NCBI GenBank assembly: GCA_020432045.1
Contig: JAGQHB010000013.1
Coordinates: forward strand, 29,345-93,344
Direction of reading: 5' to 3'
Length of the DNA: 64,000 nt
From: Dehalococcoidia bacterium
Lineage (GTDB): Bacteria; Chloroflexota; Dehalococcoidia; Tepidiformales; Tepidiformaceae
Under the pieces are notes generated by a model that saw only the letters and a list, made by a program, of their open reading frames with translations, made no database searches and was not told the origin of the DNA. Of the stretch, positions 14,216 through 23,002 are shown piece after piece (position 1 is the first letter of the stretch; each line of letters opens with the position of its first letter). A program made the position numbers and the translations under genes.

Positions 14216-16504
14216 ATGGCCGTTCCCCGCAGGCACAAGACACGACGCTCCACCTGGTTCTTGCCAGCCGCGCTCGCTGCCCTCGTCCTCACCATTTCAT
14301 CCGGGCTCTTCGTTGCTCCGGCCGCCCGCACCGTTGCTGCGGGCCCAGCGAGCACGATGGCCAATGACGCCAACAACCGCCCCCTCCTTGATGGCTGGCG
14401 AGACATAGCAATCGTCGATCGCAACAACACGGCGACCGTCGGAGCCGTCCTCACCAGCTTCGACTACTACGCTCGCAACACCAATCCATTCAACATTCTC
14501 GTCGTCAACCCTGCGAACGAAGTGACGTGGGTCTCGCCTTCCGTCGTGCCACCCGGTACCGGGACACAGACATACACGCCTGTCTCGCCAGTCGCTGTCC
14601 TGGCGGGCGACGCCATCGGCCTCTACTTCCCTCCCATCCTTCAACCCACAATTCCATACGAGTTCGCCGGTGCTGAGGGCCTCTTCACCGCCATGGGCCT
14701 CGGCACACCAACGGTGAGTCAGACGCTCATCAAGTACCCCGCGGGCAATCACGCCCGCAAGTACTCCATCGTCGGGTATCTTTCCTGCTACGCCACCTGC
14801 TACGTCGACGCCGTCCTTGGCAGCGATAGCAACGACGGCCTCTCACCGGCTTCCCCGCTTGAAACCATCCAGGAAGGCGTTGACCGCGTGATGGATGGCG
14901 GTGAAGTCATCGTCGCCACCGGCACGTACGTGGAACAAGTCCAAATCGGCCGGCCCGTGACCCTGACCGGCCCCAATGCCGCGGTCCCGGGCAACGGCAT
15001 CCGCGGCCCCGAAGCCACCATCGATGGCACATCCATTTCCGGCGACTGCGTCCACGCGCACTACACCACGGACGTGACAGTCCAGGGCTTCCGTGTCCAG
15101 AACTGCGACTACGACGGCTTCAACGTCCACGACTCCGACAACGTCTCGATCAAGAACAATGTCGTCACCCTGTTTGCGGACGACGGCATCGACTTCGACT
15201 ACTCCGATGTCTATGGCGTCAACGGCGGAGAAATCAGCGGCAACCTGGTCGTCAACGGCGGTCCCAGCAGCGAGCGCGCCATCGAAGTCGAGTACTCCAA
15301 CGCCGTCGATATCACGGACAACGAAGTGACCGGCCACGAGGGCGAAGAGCCCGTCTCGGTCGACCCTTCGAGCAACATCCAGTTCCTCCGCAACTACATC
15401 CACGACAACCCGTGCACGAGTTGCGACGCTGCCGTCATCTTCGACGACGTCACCGGGCTGCTCGTCGCCGAGAACCACATCGTCACCGACCCGCTGTCCA
15501 GCAGTGAAGACGCAATCGAATTCGAAGACGCCAACTCTGCCGTCATCGTTCGCAACAACATCCTCCATGCCGGCAGCGACTCCATCCGGATCTATGGATC
15601 CGGGAACTTCGACTTCCAGGTCTTCCAGAACGACCTCGGCACCGCCGGCGACCAGGCTCTACAGGTCAATTCTGGCAGCTACACGGGCGCCATGCCCGCC
15701 GAGCACAACTGGTGGGGCGCAGCCGACGGCCCCAGTGGCGACGGCCCCGGCTCTGGCACTGACCTCGACGACTTCGACGGTGTCACCGATGTTGACCCGT
15801 GGCTCTGCCTCGGCACCGATACCAGCGCCGCCATCGGCTTCCAGCCCAACCTCGCCGCCGTGAGCCCCTGCGACGCCACGCCGCCGGTCTGGAGCTACAG
15901 CTACGCGAAGTGGGGCGAGGGTCCCGGCTCCTACACCCCGGGCACCTGGTCGACCAAGTGGGTGAAGCTCACCTTCACCTGCACGGATAACCCCGGCGGC
16001 TCGGGCGTCGCCCAGGCCCGCGGCGACCTCAACATCACCTACCAGGACGGCATCTACACGGACCCGATCCTTGGCAGCGAAGGCACCCTCAAAGGTGACA
16101 ACGAATACGAGTACTGCCTGGACAAGGCCGGCAACATCGCCACCTCCATAGACCCGGCCGGCCCGGTGATGGTCGATACCAAGGCGCCCGTCTGCAAAGC
16201 CAACCCACTCACCACGCGCGTCAAGCGCAACACCACCGCCACGCCTCTTGAGATCTTCATCGACGGTACAGAGGCGACCAGCGGGCTCGACCTCGGCAGT
16301 TCCACCATTTCCGTGGTTGCCGCCGGTGGCGCCAGCTACAGCGGCACTCCGTCCTTCGTAGGCGGCTCGGGATCGCTGAAGGTGCACTTCGACAGTGTCA
16401 CCATGGGCAGCAGCTACGGTGGCCGTCTCACCCTCACCGTGAAGGTCAAGGACGTCGCTGGGAACAGTGCCACCTGCGCAACCTTCACGGTCCGGGCGCA
16501 GTAG
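14216..16504 (+). CDS. Large secreted right-handed beta-helix protein
   Basis: The 762-residue protein has a Sec signal peptide (basic 'RRHKTRRS' then a hydrophobic core, about residues 1-43). After a domain of about 150 residues it has 'YVDAVLGSDSNDGLSPASP', the typical DUF1565-type lead into a parallel beta-helix, and repeated coils rich in 'NNxV', 'ISGNLVVNG' and 'ITDNEVTGH' to about residue 510. The C-terminus holds two Ig-like or bacterial surface-type segments with paired Cys. It is likely a surface or extracellular carbohydrate-binding or lyase-like protein; no catalytic residues can be assigned. ATG 14216 follows GGAGGGG. A strong terminator follows. Confidence 0.8.
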   Translation: MAVPRRHKTRRSTWFLPAALAALVLTISSGLFVAPAARTVAAGPASTMANDANNRPLLDGWRDIAIVDRNNTATVGAVLTSFDYYARNTNPFNILVVNPANEVTWVSPSVVPPGTGTQTYTPVSPVAVLAGDAIGLYFPPILQPTIPYEFAGAEGLFTAMGLGTPTVSQTLIKYPAGNHARKYSIVGYLSCYATCYVDAVLGSDSNDGLSPASPLETIQEGVDRVMDGGEVIVATGTYVEQVQIGRPVTLTGPNAAVPGNGIRGPEATIDGTSISGDCVHAHYTTDVTVQGFRVQNCDYDGFNVHDSDNVSIKNNVVTLFADDGIDFDYSDVYGVNGGEISGNLVVNGGPSSERAIEVEYSNAVDITDNEVTGHEGEEPVSVDPSSNIQFLRNYIHDNPCTSCDAAVIFDDVTGLLVAENHIVTDPLSSSEDAIEFEDANSAVIVRNNILHAGSDSIRIYGSGNFDFQVFQNDLGTAGDQALQVNSGSYTGAMPAEHNWWGAADGPSGDGPGSGTDLDDFDGVTDVDPWLCLGTDTSAAIGFQPNLAAVSPCDATPPVWSYSYAKWGEGPGSYTPGTWSTKWVKLTFTCTDNPGGSGVAQARGDLNITYQDGIYTDPILGSEGTLKGDNEYEYCLDKAGNIATSIDPAGPVMVDTKAPVCKANPLTTRVKRNTTATPLEIFIDGTEATSGLDLGSSTISVVAAGGASYSGTPSFVGGSGSLKVHFDSVTMGSSYGGRLTLTVKVKDVAGNSATCATFTVRAQ

Positions 16505-16537
16505 CGCTCGTCATCCCTTTCCGTCCACAAACCAGGA

Positions 16538-16570
16538 GGGGCCGGTCTCGCATGAGACCGGCCCCTTCTT
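16538..16570 (+). terminator. Rho-independent terminator
   Basis: A 12-bp perfect stem (GGGGCCGGTCTC with its complement) around a GCAT loop is followed by TTCTT. It lies 34 bp after the beta-helix gene and before the end of the convergent gene at 16606, so it may act in both directions. Confidence 0.85.
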
Positions 16571-16605
16571 CGTACCCCGCCACAGGGTCCGCTTCGATCT
16601 GCTGC

Positions 16606-17616
16606 TCAGGATGCGAGCGAGCGCGCCCGCGCCGGCAGGTGCGCCGCGAATTCCGGGTGGCGTTCGTGCAGGTCCGCGACCTCCGCCAGCACCCGCGATT
16701 CCAGGTCCGCACGCTTTAGCCGGAAGGCCAGCCGCGCCAGCGTGTCGAGCAGACATTCATCGAGTACACCGCTCACATCGTCCGGCGGTTCGCCCGAAAA
16801 CATCGCCGCGCCGCCCACGAACCCAAACAGCCGGGCATCGGGCGAAAGGTACGGGTATATCGTCCCGCGTTCCGCCACGACCTCGTTGAACGATTCCTCG
16901 AACCGGCCGGGCCCGCCGATGCCGTCGATCACGCGCTCCGCGCGCGTCAGCATTTCCGTCCAGAAGGTCGCGAGGTCTGCCGGGTCGATCGGCGCGGGCG
17001 GTGGCGGCATCGGGCTGCTTTCCGGTACAGCTTCCGTGGCCGTCCGGTACACGCTCAATGTGGCGCCGTGGTTCGCCGCCAGCTGGACAACGCTATCGGC
17101 CACGTCGACACCCGCGTACGTCTTCCCTTCGGAGACAAGCACCGCACGGACGATCGAGCCCTCTTCGAACATGATCATCGCCTCGCCATTGCCGCTGGCG
17201 AGGTGCACGTCCACGTGTCCCGAATGGCCGTCTTCGCGAAGGCGTGCAAACAGCCGGTCAGGACTCGCGAAGTCGGTCGAGAGGTTCTCGTAGAGCGGCA
17301 CCGCATCGAGGCCCCGGACCAGCCCTTGCAGCACAGCCTCTTCCAGGCCGTAGACCTCGATCAGCCCGCCGGGCTTGCCCGCGGCCGCATGAATCTTGCG
17401 CGCCGCCTCCGGGCCTGTGAACCGCTTCGTGCCCTCGCTGAAAAGCGACGCCGCGGGCGTGCCATTCAGAAACAGGATCGCGCCTTCACAGCCGGCGAAC
17501 GTCCCCGCGAGGCAGCCCGTGGCCCCCTCCGAGGCAAGCTCGTCGATGAGGATGTCGAACCTGGTAAACGACGTGCGCAGGACCGGAAAGATCGGCCGAT
17601 CCTTTGGAAACAGCAT
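16606..17616 (-). CDS. Hypothetical cytoplasmic protein, 336 residues
   Basis: No family is recognised. The protein is soluble, begins 'MLFPKDRPIFPVL' and has an N-terminal half of two similar-looking alpha/beta segments ('GCLAGTFAGCEGAILFLNG' near 35-53 and 'GHVDVHLASGNGEAMIMFEEG' near 135), reminiscent of proteins that bind effectors or GTPase regulators, then a Pro-rich linker near residue 205 and a helical C-terminal half. GGAGG lies just upstream of ATG 17616, which fixes the start. It is convergent with the beta-helix gene and divergent from the secreted protein at 17757. Confidence 0.65.
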   Translation of the reverse strand: MLFPKDRPIFPVLRTSFTRFDILIDELASEGATGCLAGTFAGCEGAILFLNGTPAASLFSEGTKRFTGPEAARKIHAAAGKPGGLIEVYGLEEAVLQGLVRGLDAVPLYENLSTDFASPDRLFARLREDGHSGHVDVHLASGNGEAMIMFEEGSIVRAVLVSEGKTYAGVDVADSVVQLAANHGATLSVYRTATEAVPESSPMPPPPAPIDPADLATFWTEMLTRAERVIDGIGGPGRFEESFNEVVAERGTIYPYLSPDARLFGFVGGAAMFSGEPPDDVSGVLDECLLDTLARLAFRLKRADLESRVLAEVADLHERHPEFAAHLPARARSLAS

Positions 17617-17743
17617 GGGTGCCCTCCTGCCGCGAACGGAACCGGCGCCCAGCAGCCCAGATCGGCCCTGTCGCGATCCCCTCAGTCTCGACAATCGACC
17701 GGATCCACCGGGAAAGACAGGCATCCGCAACGCACAGCGCTGC

Positions 17744-17749
17744 TAAGCT
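17744..17749 (+). promoter_or_regulatory. -10 box of secreted CARDB-like gene
   Basis: TAAGCT 7 nt before ATG 17757. Confidence 0.5.
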
Positions 17750-17756
17750 GGCCCCT

Positions 17757-18536
17757 ATGCGTTCGATCCTGCCCGCGCTGTTTGGGGCGGCCGTGCTGGT
17801 GACCCTCGCCATCGCTGCGCTCGCTGCACCCCGCCAGGCCTCCACCCAGGCCGGCGCCGAACTGACAAACCAGTACCTCCTCCCCGGCGTCAGCCGCGAT
17901 GTGCTGCCGGACGTCGGCATCGAATTTATCGACATCACCGCCTCCAGCGGCACGGAGGCAACCTTCCGCTACCGCATCCGCAATGTCGGCGACGCCCAGG
18001 CGGACCTCTCGCGTTTCACCCTGCAGGCATGGTTTTCGTCCGATGCCGCGCTCCAGAAAGGGCTGGATCAGCCCGCTGGCGTTATCGGCTTCACTATCTC
18101 CCTCGCCGCGGGCGCCACCCTGGAAGCCGAATCCAGCGCCCAGAATGGCGACGCTCCGATCGAAACCCACCCGTACCTCATCCTCGAGCTGGACTCAGCC
18201 GGCGCTGTCGTCGAATCCAACCCTTTTAACAACGTCCTCGCTGCCCGCCGGCCGCCCGCCGACCTTGTCGCGGACGCGACGATCACCTGGGACATGGCGA
18301 ACCACCGTGCCACGGTGTTCTGGTCGTTCCGTGGCAGCCTTTATGGCATCCCTGACCGCGGATTCCGCATTGAGACCCCCGGCTTTGGCGTCCAGACGGT
18401 CCCGCCCGGCGCCCGCGACATTACCGTGCCGTTCAACCCGGTCACCAGCGAACGCCCCTGCTTTGCCCGCATCGCCGCGATCCTCGAAGGCGACCGCACC
18501 TGGCCCGCGGTCGAGACGAACAACCTCTGCGACTGA
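17757..18536 (+). CDS. Secreted protein with CARDB-like beta-sandwich domains
   Basis: The 259-residue product has a signal peptide ('LPALFGAAVLVTLAIAALAA') and two beta-sandwich segments. The first contains 'YRIRNVGDAQADLSRF' and ends 'VESNPFNNVL', the pattern of CARDB-type adhesion domains; the second contains 'TVFWSFRG' and 'PVTSERPCFARI' with a Cys pair. It is likely an exported, non-enzymatic binding protein. ATG 17757 lies at leaderless distance from TAAGCT. Confidence 0.65.
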   Translation: MRSILPALFGAAVLVTLAIAALAAPRQASTQAGAELTNQYLLPGVSRDVLPDVGIEFIDITASSGTEATFRYRIRNVGDAQADLSRFTLQAWFSSDAALQKGLDQPAGVIGFTISLAAGATLEAESSAQNGDAPIETHPYLILELDSAGAVVESNPFNNVLAARRPPADLVADATITWDMANHRATVFWSFRGSLYGIPDRGFRIETPGFGVQTVPPGARDITVPFNPVTSERPCFARIAAILEGDRTWPAVETNNLCD

Positions 18537-18607
18537 CGCGCCCGATCGTGTCGCGCGGATGACAGTCCCACGCTGACGCGGCCCGCACTTCGTACGACGC
18601 TGCCTGC

Positions 18608-19957
18608 ATGGCGGCGAACCCCTCGTCCACTGGTCTCCCGCTCCTGCGCGACTACCAGGCGAGGACCTTTCTCGCGCTCGCCCGGGGCATCGAGTCTCGT
18701 CCCGGCACCACGTTCACCGTCCTTTTTCCGAGACAGGCCGGGAAGAACGAGGTCGCGGCCACCCTCGTCACATTTCTTCTGCTGACAAACGCGGCCCGCG
18801 GTGGCTCCATCGTCGTCTGCGCGCCGACACTCCATCCGCAGGCCGTAATCAGCCGGGAGCGGACTCTTCGCGCGCTCGCGAACGTTGGCCATCTCCTCCC
18901 GGCCGTTGCCAGGCTGCATGTCGCGGACCAGGTCGTTCGCGTCGGCAAAGCATCCGCCACGTTCCTCAGCGCGTCGCCGGAGGCGCACGTGGCCGGGCAC
19001 ACGGCCTCGCTCGCGCTCATCGCCGACGAAGCACAGGAGATCGACCCCGGCTGGTTCGACCGGCAGTTCCGCCCGATGGCTGCCTCTGCTGGTGCGCCCA
19101 CGGTCCTCTTCGGTACCCCGTGGGATGGAGAAACACTCCTCGATCGCGCCGTCTCCCGCAACCGTGAGCTGGACGCGGACAGCCCGCCGGGTGGACCGCG
19201 CCTCCATCACGAGGTCCACTGGCCCGAGGTTGCCAGGGCGAACCCGGCCTACGGCGACTATGTCCGGGCCGAGCGTGCTCGGCTTGGCGCTACCCACCCG
19301 CTCTTCCTGACGCAATACGCACTGCAAACGGTCGCTGACGCCAGCCGGCTTTTCAGCGCGGAGGACCTCCTGGCACTCGAAGGCGCGCATCCGCGCGAAG
19401 ACGCCCCGCGGGCTGGCGAACGTTATGTCGCTGGCCTCGACCTCGGTGGTGAAGGTCGGGAGAGTGACCGAAGCGTCCTCACCATCGCCCGCATAGATGG
19501 CGACGGCATCGCCGTGGTCAGCCACGTCGCCTGGCAGGGCACGCCCATGCGCGAAATCGGCGCCGCGGTCGAACTCCTCGCGGGGCACTGGTGCATTGAA
19601 CGGCTCGTCATCGACGCCACCGGCATCGGTCAGCCGCTCGCCCGCGAACTCGAACGCGCCCTCGGAGACCGCGTCGAACCGTTCGTCTTCACGGGCCCAT
19701 CGAAATCGGAGCTTGGCTACTCGCTCCTCGCCGCACTCCGCAGCGGCCGCCTCCGCCTCTACGCTGACGACGGCTCAGCGGAAGCGCGCGCCTGTCGCGC
19801 AGAACTCGACGTCTGCCGGTCACGCTTCCTCGGCCCCGCCCTTCGCTGGGGCGCACCACCCGGCGCCCACGACGACTACGTGATCAGCCTCGCGCTCTGC
19901 GTGCGGGCAGCCACGTCGTTGCCGGCGCCGCGCGTCGCAGTCGGCAGAAAACGTTAG
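18608..19957 (+). CDS. Phage-type terminase large subunit (TerL), orphan
   Basis: The 449-residue protein has an intact-looking terminase plan. The ATPase half shows a Walker A-like 'FPRQAGKNE' near residue 40, Walker B 'ALIADEAQEID' near residue 140 and the coupling motif 'GTPWDGE'. The nuclease half shows 'AGLDLGGEGRESD' near residue 278, 'VIDATGIGQPL' and 'GAHDDYVISL', giving the acidic metal ligands. TerL cuts and pumps phage DNA into a prohead. No small terminase, portal or other packaging gene is beside it; the capsid-like gene lies about 6 kb away on the other strand. Decay is not evident. Confidence 0.85.
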   Translation: MAANPSSTGLPLLRDYQARTFLALARGIESRPGTTFTVLFPRQAGKNEVAATLVTFLLLTNAARGGSIVVCAPTLHPQAVISRERTLRALANVGHLLPAVARLHVADQVVRVGKASATFLSASPEAHVAGHTASLALIADEAQEIDPGWFDRQFRPMAASAGAPTVLFGTPWDGETLLDRAVSRNRELDADSPPGGPRLHHEVHWPEVARANPAYGDYVRAERARLGATHPLFLTQYALQTVADASRLFSAEDLLALEGAHPREDAPRAGERYVAGLDLGGEGRESDRSVLTIARIDGDGIAVVSHVAWQGTPMREIGAAVELLAGHWCIERLVIDATGIGQPLARELERALGDRVEPFVFTGPSKSELGYSLLAALRSGRLRLYADDGSAEARACRAELDVCRSRFLGPALRWGAPPGAHDDYVISLALCVRAATSLPAPRVAVGRKR

Positions 19958-19967
19958 GTTGAGGGAG

Positions 19968-20001
19968 GCTCCCAGCGAGCGAGTCGCTCAGCATCGGGAG
20001 C
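19968..20001 (+). terminator. Nested hairpin after the terminase gene
   Basis: GCTCCC (19968-19973) pairs with GGGAGC (19996-20001) and encloses a second stem GAGCG/CGCTC. It starts 11 bp after the terL stop. There is no U-tract, so termination is only possible. Confidence 0.35.
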
Positions 20002-20007
20002 AGCGGG

Positions 20008-20157
20008 TCAGCGTTTGGGCGGTGTCCCCGCCGCATCCTTGAGCACACTCAGCAAATACGTCCGCGCATACACGCCCTGCTTGGCCGGGACCACCGGACC
20101 AGGTTGGCGATCTTCGTCTGTTTGGCGTCCTTTTTCGCGTCGCTGTGTTGTACCCAT
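20008..20157 (-). CDS. Small protein, 49 residues
   Basis: A short open frame begins at ATG 20157 ('MGTTQRREKGRQTDEDRQPG', rich in charge at the start) and ends 'SVLKDAAGTPPKR'. It has no recognised family. It is supported by position: a TAAGCT box lies exactly 6 nt upstream of the ATG, the same spacing seen at confirmed genes here, and it fills an otherwise empty 294-bp gap between convergent terL and the kinase gene end. Confidence 0.45.
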   Translation of the reverse strand: MGTTQRREKGRQTDEDRQPGPVVPAKQGVYARTYLLSVLKDAAGTPPKR

Positions 20158-20163
20158 AGTTCC

Positions 20164-20169
20164 AGCTTA
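20164..20169 (-). promoter_or_regulatory. -10 box of 49-residue gene
   Basis: TAAGCT on the minus strand 6 nt before ATG 20157. Confidence 0.4.
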
Positions 20170-20251
20170 CCACGCGAGACGGGGCCACTATTGACGAGGA
20201 GTGATGTGCCCATCGACCAAGTCTATTCGCGAGGTGACGTCCGCCCCAATG

Positions 20252-21175
20252 TTACCCCTGCGCCGCGACCTCCAGCGTCCGCCTCGCGATTGCATCGACG
20301 TGATCCCACCGGCCCCGGAACGCGTTGTAAGCCTGGCCATCGAGACCGATGTGGACTTGATAGCAGCGGAGCCGCTCGGCAAAGCCGGGGACATCGGCGT
20401 TGTTGGCGGCGTAGCGGGTGGCCGACTCACGAACGAAGTCGATTCCGTTCCACGCCGGAAACCAGGGCGCCCAGAACGCAAACCAGGCGATGTCGTAGAG
20501 GAAGTCCCCGTAGAGCGAACTCCCCCAATCGAGCACTGCCGACACCCGGCCCTCATCTACGAGCACGTTGAAGTGCAAGAGATCGCTGTGGACGAGGTGG
20601 CGCGATTCGGGACACGACACCACCAACGACTCAAGCGTCTTCAGGCCAGCTTCGAATGCCCGCATACGCTCTGGAACGGCACCGTGAGTCCGCGTCCCCG
20701 GCAAGTCCTCGGCAATCGCGAGCAGCGCCGCGTTCCACGAGGGATGCCGTCCGTGTCCATCGGCCCCCCAGAGGCCATATCCCGTCGTCGAAGACACGTC
20801 GACCACGCGCATCGCATCCAGCCCCGCAAAGAGCGACGGCAAGACGCGGCGCATCTGGTTCTCATCCAGGTCGTCCAGATACCCGCCGGGAGCGCGTTCC
20901 GTGATGGCGTAGTGGCCCTCGAGTGCGCGGCCCCGCTCGACCATCTTCGGGATCGGCAGGCCAGCGTGTTCGAGCCGCGTCGCCCGTTCGTCCTTGGCAA
21001 AGTCTTCATCGATCTCGCTGAAACGGATCACGTACGCGGCAGTGCTGCGCCGAAACGCGAACGCCTTCGACCACTCCCCATGCCCGATCGGCTCGACATC
21101 GGTCACGGCATCGCCGAAGCGCTGAGCGAGAAACGCACCGGCCTGCTCCGCCGCCACCGGTATGTATGGACTCAC
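20252..21175 (-). CDS. Aminoglycoside phosphotransferase-fold kinase
   Basis: The 307-residue protein has the APH/choline-kinase catalytic core: 'HGEWSKAFAF' (glycine-rich loop area), 'HLVHSDLLHFNVLVD' with the catalytic Asp and metal-binding Asn, and 'AVLDWGSSLYGDFLYD' with the DxD-type metal ligand. These kinases phosphorylate small hydroxyl compounds, not only antibiotics; no substrate can be assigned. GTG 21175 lies 5 nt after the stop of the upstream zinc dehydrogenase, so the two form an operon. Confidence 0.8.
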   Translation of the reverse strand: MSPYIPVAAEQAGAFLAQRFGDAVTDVEPIGHGEWSKAFAFRRSTAAYVIRFSEIDEDFAKDERATRLEHAGLPIPKMVERGRALEGHYAITERAPGGYLDDLDENQMRRVLPSLFAGLDAMRVVDVSSTTGYGLWGADGHGRHPSWNAALLAIAEDLPGTRTHGAVPERMRAFEAGLKTLESLVVSCPESRHLVHSDLLHFNVLVDEGRVSAVLDWGSSLYGDFLYDIAWFAFWAPWFPAWNGIDFVRESATRYAANNADVPGFAERLRCYQVHIGLDGQAYNAFRGRWDHVDAIARRTLEVAAQG

Positions 21176-21180
21176 GCCCC

Positions 21181-22203
21181 TCACCCCATCACCACTGCGC
21201 TCTTCAGCCCCGCCTTCCCCAGGCGCGCCGTGTACGCTTCCGCCGCGTCGGCCAGCGGATACTTGTTCGTGATGATCCGGTCGATCGCCGGCAGGCGGCC
21301 CAGCATCTGCGAGGCGCGGTGGTACAGGTGGAACGGCGCGTTCTGCGTCCCCAGGATGCGCACCTCGTCGTAATGCACCCGGTTCAGGTCGAGCGAGTGC
21401 GCCGAGCCCGGCGGGAACCCCGCGAACAGGTTGATCCGCCCCAACTTCCGCGCCAGGTCCAGCGCCGTCGGGAACGCGTCCGAAAAGCCCACCGCCATCG
21501 CGACGGAGTGGAAGCCCTCGCCTCCGGTCATATCTCTTCCGATCGCCGCTGCCTCTTCCGGCGTGCAAACCCCGTCCGCGCCCAGCTCCAGCGCCACCGC
21601 GCGGCGCTCCGCCTCCGGCTCCACCACCAGGATCGGCCCCGCGCCGTACGCCTTCCCGGCGACAAGGTGCACGAGCCCCATCGGCCCCCCGCCGACAATC
21701 GCCAGGGCGCGCCCGGGGCCCGTGCCGATCTCCTCGATCGAGTTCAGCACGCAGGCAAACGGCTCCAGGAACGCGCGCACCTGTGGCGCGATTGCGCGGT
21801 CCATCGGCAGCAGGTGGCCGAGTGCGACCAGCTGTGCCGGGATCCTCACGTACTCGGCTATGCCGCCGTCTTCGTCATAGCCCAGCGTCTTGCGGCTCGG
21901 GCAGCGGTTTCGGTACCCCTCGCGGCAGAACGAACAGGTGCCGCAGCAACGGATCGGGCAGACCGCTACCGTCTCGCCCATGCGCGCGTTCGCTCCCACC
22001 CCCACTTCCACCACTTCGCCGCTCATCTCGTGCCCGGTGATTACGCCCGCGGCCGCCTTCTTCTCCCCAAGGTAGACGCGCACATCGCTGTTGCAGAGGC
22101 CGGTGGCGTGCAGCTTCAGCACCACCTCCCCCGGCCCGGCGTGCGGGTCCGGGACATCGACGACGGCGACCTTACGGGGTTCGAAGAAACGCAGTGCTTT
22201 CAC
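21181..22203 (-). CDS. Zinc-dependent alcohol/polyol dehydrogenase (MDR family)
   Basis: The 340-residue enzyme has the zinc MDR layout: catalytic-zinc Cys in 'GLCNSDVRVY' and 'GHEMSGEVVEVG', a structural-zinc lobe with four Cys in 'CPIRCCGTCSFCREGYRNRC', and a Rossmann site 'AIVGGGPMGLVHL'. It should oxidise an alcohol or sugar alcohol with NAD(P). GTG 22203 is chosen since the protein then begins 'KALRFFEP' as family members do, and TAGCAT lies 7 nt upstream. The kinase gene follows directly. Confidence 0.88.
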   Translation of the reverse strand: MKALRFFEPRKVAVVDVPDPHAGPGEVVLKLHATGLCNSDVRVYLGEKKAAAGVITGHEMSGEVVEVGVGANARMGETVAVCPIRCCGTCSFCREGYRNRCPSRKTLGYDEDGGIAEYVRIPAQLVALGHLLPMDRAIAPQVRAFLEPFACVLNSIEEIGTGPGRALAIVGGGPMGLVHLVAGKAYGAGPILVVEPEAERRAVALELGADGVCTPEEAAAIGRDMTGGEGFHSVAMAVGFSDAFPTALDLARKLGRINLFAGFPPGSAHSLDLNRVHYDEVRILGTQNAPFHLYHRASQMLGRLPAIDRIITNKYPLADAAEAYTARLGKAGLKSAVVMG

Positions 22204-22210
22204 GCTCTCG

Positions 22211-22216
22211 ATGCTA
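22211..22216 (-). promoter_or_regulatory. -10 box of zinc dehydrogenase operon
   Basis: TAGCAT on the minus strand 7 nt before GTG 22203; leads the dehydrogenase-kinase operon. Confidence 0.55.
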
Positions 22217-22262
22217 CCAGCGCCGCGCGAACGCGGGGAACTCGCGGCCCCCCCCCCGCCGC

Positions 22263-22268
22263 TATCCT
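22263..22268 (+). promoter_or_regulatory. -10 box of lipoprotein gene 1
   Basis: TATCCT 6 nt before ATG 22275. The box and surrounding bases are repeated before the second lipoprotein gene. Confidence 0.55.
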
Positions 22269-22274
22269 CTCTGT

Positions 22275-22937
22275 ATGGCCCGTGCGATTCTGCTTCTTGC
22301 ATCCTTCGTCGCCGTATTGGCGGCTGCCTGTGGCGGTAGTGGTTCGAAGGCCACGCCCACGGCATCGCTTTCGCCCTCACCGGCAAGTGCGGACACGCCC
22401 ACCCCCACACTCACGGCTGAACCCAGCCCGGAACCCGGCGTCGTGGGCCACCCGAAGGGGACACGCACCGGCGACCCGCAGTGGGACGCCGTGATCGCCG
22501 CGCTTGAAACCGGCGACTTTGCGTCGATCGAACCGCTCGTCGACTGGGAACGGGTCGCCTGCCGGGGAGGATCGACCGAACACTCCAGGGAGCGCCCGGA
22601 CTGCCCGGAGGGCGTGGCAGACGGCGCCGAGGTAGAGGCGCTCCCGGAAATCGGTTGCGAGGGTGAGTGGTACGTCCATACCCCGGGGAGCATCAGCCCT
22701 CCGCTCGCCGTCGGCCCGGCCGACCGCCTGTACTCGGTCTGGAAAGGACCACCCGACTCCATCCAGCGGAATCCCAACTCCATGGTTATCTATGTTGATT
22801 CCCAGCGACCGGGCCGTTTCGAAGCAGTGTTACTCCGCGACGCCCTCATCGTCCTCGTCTATCACGGCTGCGACGGTCTGACCGACGAGCTTGGATGGCG
22901 TGGGGGCGAGGAGATCTTCCCCCGCCCCTCGCGCTGA
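22275..22937 (+). CDS. Lipoprotein of unknown function, copy 1 (short form)
   Basis: The 220-residue product has a signal peptide and lipobox ('LAAACGG', Cys near residue 19), a Thr/Pro-rich linker to about residue 55, and one globular domain starting 'HPKGTRTGDPQWDAVIAALE' with conserved Cys pairs ('VACRGG', 'PDCPEGVADG', 'GCEGEWYVH'). The same domain closes the following lipoprotein. The first 35 residues and their upstream DNA are nearly identical to the neighbour, showing a tandem duplication. Function is unknown; it should be anchored outside the cell membrane. Confidence 0.75.
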   Translation: MARAILLLASFVAVLAAACGGSGSKATPTASLSPSPASADTPTPTLTAEPSPEPGVVGHPKGTRTGDPQWDAVIAALETGDFASIEPLVDWERVACRGGSTEHSRERPDCPEGVADGAEVEALPEIGCEGEWYVHTPGSISPPLAVGPADRLYSVWKGPPDSIQRNPNSMVIYVDSQRPGRFEAVLLRDALIVLVYHGCDGLTDELGWRGGEEIFPRPSR

Positions 22938-22990
22938 GCGCAACCGGCGAACGCGGGATGCCGGCGGAACCTGCGGCCACCTGCCGGCGT

Positions 22991-22996
22991 TATCCT
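22991..22996 (+). promoter_or_regulatory. -10 box of lipoprotein gene 2
   Basis: TATCCT 6 nt before ATG 23003; duplicate of the box at 22263. Confidence 0.55.
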
Positions 22997-23002
22997 CTCT
23001 GT

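Noticed and set aside
20252..21175. Aminoglycoside resistance gene
   Set aside because: The kinase core is present, but the family covers many metabolic kinases and the operon partner is a zinc dehydrogenase, so resistance is not supported.
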